Made by a program: the position numbers and the translations under genes
Notes under the pieces: model-generated
The model's database searches: none
Told to the model about the DNA's origin: nothing
The model's input: the letters and a program-made list of their open reading frames with translations, nothing else
Shown: piece after piece, positions 63,001 to 64,000 of the stretch
How positions within the stretch are numbered: the first letter of the stretch is position 1
Layout: each line of letters begins with the position of its first letter
NCBI RefSeq assembly: GCF_004917075.1
Contig: NZ_SSYB01000002.1
Coordinates: 581,002-645,001, forward strand
Direction: 5' to 3'
DNA from: Geomonas edaphica
Lineage (GTDB): Bacteria > Desulfobacterota > Desulfuromonadia > Geobacterales > Geobacteraceae
DNA: 64,000 nt

Positions 63001-64000
63001 GTTGATGCTGAAAGTCCCTGAGGCGTCGACGGCGCCGGTGTAGTCCGTACCGTCGACGGTGATGGTTACGGTATCGCCAGTCTTTACATCACCACCTACG
63101 GTGCCGGTGATGGCGACGCTACCTGCAGCTTCGGAGATGTTGAGGACGTTATCTGAAGTGATGGTGTTCAATGTCACAGATGCGTTGGGTGGCGTGAAGT
63201 TAAGGGTGTATGACTTCGTGCCGCTTGTGGTTGTGGAGTTCCCGGCGGCATCCGTAGTAGTCACGCTCGCGTCGATGGTGAGATCTGCATCGGCGGCCAG
63301 TTTGGCACCGGGGACGTTGATGCTGAAGGTCCTGGATGCGTCCACGGTGCCGGTGTAGTTCGTCCCGTCGACGGTAATGGTTACGGTGTCACCAGTCTGC
63401 ACGTCACCGCCTACCGAACCGGTGATAGCGACGGTTCCGGCCGCTTCGGAGATGTTGAGGACATTGTCGGAGGTGACTGAATTGACCGTCACGGATGCGG
63501 TCGGTGCGGTGACGTCCTTGGTGTAGGCCTTGGTGCTGGTTGCAGTGGTGGAGTTCCCGGCTGCGTCGGTGGTGGTTACGCTTGCATCAATAGTGAGGTC
63601 CGTATCGGCGGCAAGTTTGCTGCCAGGGACGTTGATGCTGAAGGTCCTGGATGCGTCCACGGTGCCGGTGTAGTTCGTTCCATCGACTGTGATTGTCACG
63701 GTGTCGCCGGCCTGTACGTCACCGCCCACGGTGCCGGTAATGGCGACAGTCCCGGCCGCCTCAGAGATATTGAGGACGTTATCCGAGGTGATGCCATTGA
63801 CCGTTACAGATGCAGTCGGTGCAGTGACATCTTTGGTGTATGCCTGAGTCGTCGTGGCAGTCGTAGCATTACCTGCTGCATCAGTGGTGGTCACACTTGC
63901 ATCAACGGTGAGATCCGCATCGGCGGCCAGTTTGCTGCCCGGGACGTTGATGCTGAAAGTCCTGGAGGCGTCCACGGTGCCGGTGTAGTTCGTCCCGTCG
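60001..64000 (-). CDS. Giant Ig-repeat adhesin, 5' end beyond window
   Basis: At least 1,330 residues are visible and the frame is open at the window edge. The upstream part is about 6.5 copies of a 105-residue Ig-like repeat (SVTVNGITSDNVLNISEAAGT ... SVTTTDAAGN). Two BapA-like repeats follow (TVAGTAEAGSTVKVFDGGE; LVGTSEPGSTVTIYEG), then a Thr/Ser/Pro-rich linker and two cadherin-like domains (FNLPNGVFVQNGTSD...; FALPSGVFRHSEPGAE...). The tail is basic. No RTX nonapeptides are seen, so secretion is not classical RTX type I. It is a biofilm adhesin by composition, the most upstream visible gene of an operon with TolC and HlyD proteins. Confidence 0.88.
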   Translation of the reverse strand, partial: DGTNYTGTVDASRTFSINVPGSKLAADADLTVDASVTTTDAAGNATTATTTQAYTKDVTAPTASVTVNGITSDNVLNISEAAGTVAITGTVGGDVQAGDTVTITVDGTNYTGTVDASRTFSINVPGSKLAADTDLTIDASVTTTDAAGNSTTATSTKAYTKDVTAPTASVTVNSVTSDNVLNISEAAGTVAITGSVGGDVQTGDTVTITVDGTNYTGTVDASRTFSINVPGAKLAADADLTIDASVTTTDAAGNSTTTSGTKSYTLNFTPPNASVTLNTITSDNVLNISEAAGSVAITGTVGGDVKTGDTVTITVDGTDYTGAVDASGTFSINVSGSKLAADADSTIDASVTTTSAEGISATATTNKAYSKDLNAPAASVTVNGITSDNVLNISEAAGTVAVTGTVGGDVQTGDTVTITVDGTNYTGTVDASRTFSINVPGSKLAADADLTVGASVTTTDAAGNATTATTTKAYTKDVTAPTASVTVNGITSDNVLNISEAAGTVAITGTVGGDVQTGDTVTITVDGTNYTGTVDASRTFSINVPGSKLAADADLTIDASVTTTDAAGNATTATTTKAYTKDVTAPTASVTVNGITSDNILNISEAAGTVAITGTVGGDVQTGDTVTITVDGTNYTGTVDASRTFSINVPGSKLAAAADMTINASVTTTSAGGSSTTATTTKGYNVDVVPPSAPTINTVTDDFAPETGNVTNNGYTNDSSPTVAGTAEAGSTVKVFDGGELVGTVVADNSGHWTFTTSTLGNGTHTFTASSTDAAGNTTSNADGYTVHIDTIAPAPAIQAAVNDADSTGTRVTDNGTIKDATPTLVGTSEPGSTVTIYEGTTIIGTATADSNGNWTVTPTATLSDGTHTFTAIAADAAGNSNTGASAFTLKIDTSTPHTTTGTDTTAAPSTPAPTTPTATSPSTTTDLITGTDSHTSSNQTGADTTPTAFEGTPAETEQSGVVNYTRSDTTAGQEGLFAAQTPSSQEANAQQATAFNLPNGVFVQNGTSDKVTLEATLTDGRPLPDWIKFDSSTGRFTAVPPEGTSGAVDIKVTAHDTNGNTAAVQFQLTVTTANTQGATSSTDARSGQSDASTSGGAAAQPTVPAQSSSSEISDRTSTSQSVGTGSATAAISNGVVVFGTDAGHAAVSDLALYVVNPPAPQEVQINDVSTFALPSGVFRHSEPGAEVKVDATLSNGQPLPEWLSFDATTGRFIVNRPPANATGTFEVKVMASDAKGNAASTVFKLTIAPARPNAVPQKPAADGAEPAEKPAQEKPEAPHAKNDRGTELSPHRALKGRASLADKIAGENNRQRSMELVKMFDKTPAKKGHAV
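61950..64000 (-). repeat. 315-bp tandem DNA repeats inside the adhesin gene
   Basis: The segment encoding the NVLNISEAAGT motif recurs near 62190, 62505, 62820, 63137, 63453 and 63768, a 315-bp (105-codon) period, and continues past the edge. Units near 62190, 62505 and 63768 are almost identical at the DNA level, while those near 62820 and 63137 have diverged. This points to recent unit exchange or duplication. Confidence 0.9.

Noticed and set aside
62099..63358. A series of 99-104-codon plus-strand ORFs at 315-bp intervals.
   Set aside because: They are antisense shadows of the adhesin repeat and recur only because the repeat does.
60001..64000. RTX-type type I secretion substrate.
   Set aside because: No GGxGxDxxx repeats are visible in the C-terminal part, which ends in a basic tail.

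Overview
The window reads as the chromosome of a Geobacter-type delta-proteobacterium (Desulfuromonadia; Geobacter, Geomonas or Citrifermentans). The support is high GC content, a complete exosortase XrtA / PEP-CTERM exopolysaccharide locus, cGAMP-type GEMM riboswitches of the kind known from Geobacter, a small GSU3473-like protein, and a LexA operator close to the Geobacter consensus. I saw no rRNA, tRNA, CRISPR array, prophage or insertion sequence.

Layout. Positions 1-5.3 kb are housekeeping: lexA, an outer-membrane barrel, a ChaN-like protein and a secreted M1-type peptidase. At 5.4-6.7 kb lies a short flagellin followed by a mini-ORF ending like a flagellin. At 6.8-9.7 kb come a CAAX-protease-like membrane protein and two PEP-CTERM substrate proteins. 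Each PEP-CTERM gene has a good sigma-54 -24/-12 promoter and a shared 17-bp motif about 72-74 bp upstream of it. From 10 to 35 kb a tightly packed plus-strand operon encodes prsT, sugar transferase, export protein, chain-length factor, tyrosine kinase, ATPase, outer-membrane protein, deacetylase, FemAB-like protein, aminotransferase, exosortase xrtA, epsI, flippase, glycosyltransferases and ligase. Two minus-strand genes at 35.0-37.7 kb interrupt it: a lectin/lyase-fold secreted protein, and an unusual fusion of six MshEN-like repeats to secreted FnIII/Ig domains. More glycosyltransferase genes and a YdcF-like gene follow to 40.8 kb.

At 40.9-44.4 kb two GEMM-Ib (cGAMP) riboswitches with overlapping terminators precede two paralogous FnIII/Ig surface proteins. 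The second has a dockerin-like C-terminus, and the next gene is a lipoprotein with a cohesin-like C-terminus. Then come a Crp/Fnr regulator, a tviB-like UDP-sugar dehydrogenase and prsK/prsR, the two-component system expected to drive PEP-CTERM genes through sigma-54. At 50-53.4 kb are a chemoreceptor with duplicated Cys-rich PAS domains and a small zinc-finger protein. A 43-bp tandem repeat array fills 53.5-54.1 kb. The right end (54.2-64 kb, minus strand) is an operon for a giant Ig-repeat adhesin (5' end outside the window), a TolC-like lipoprotein, two HlyD-type adaptors (one with a GAF domain) and an M50-peptidase/HlyD fusion, with no ABC ATPase.

The genes together describe a biofilm/matrix region: polysaccharide synthesis and export, exosortase anchoring of PEP-CTERM proteins, and several large surface proteins. 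Its control appears to combine sigma-54/PrsR, cGAMP riboswitches, a possible Crp/Fnr site and a predicted c-di-GMP-binding module. All family names are from recognition of the translated sequence; no database search was run.
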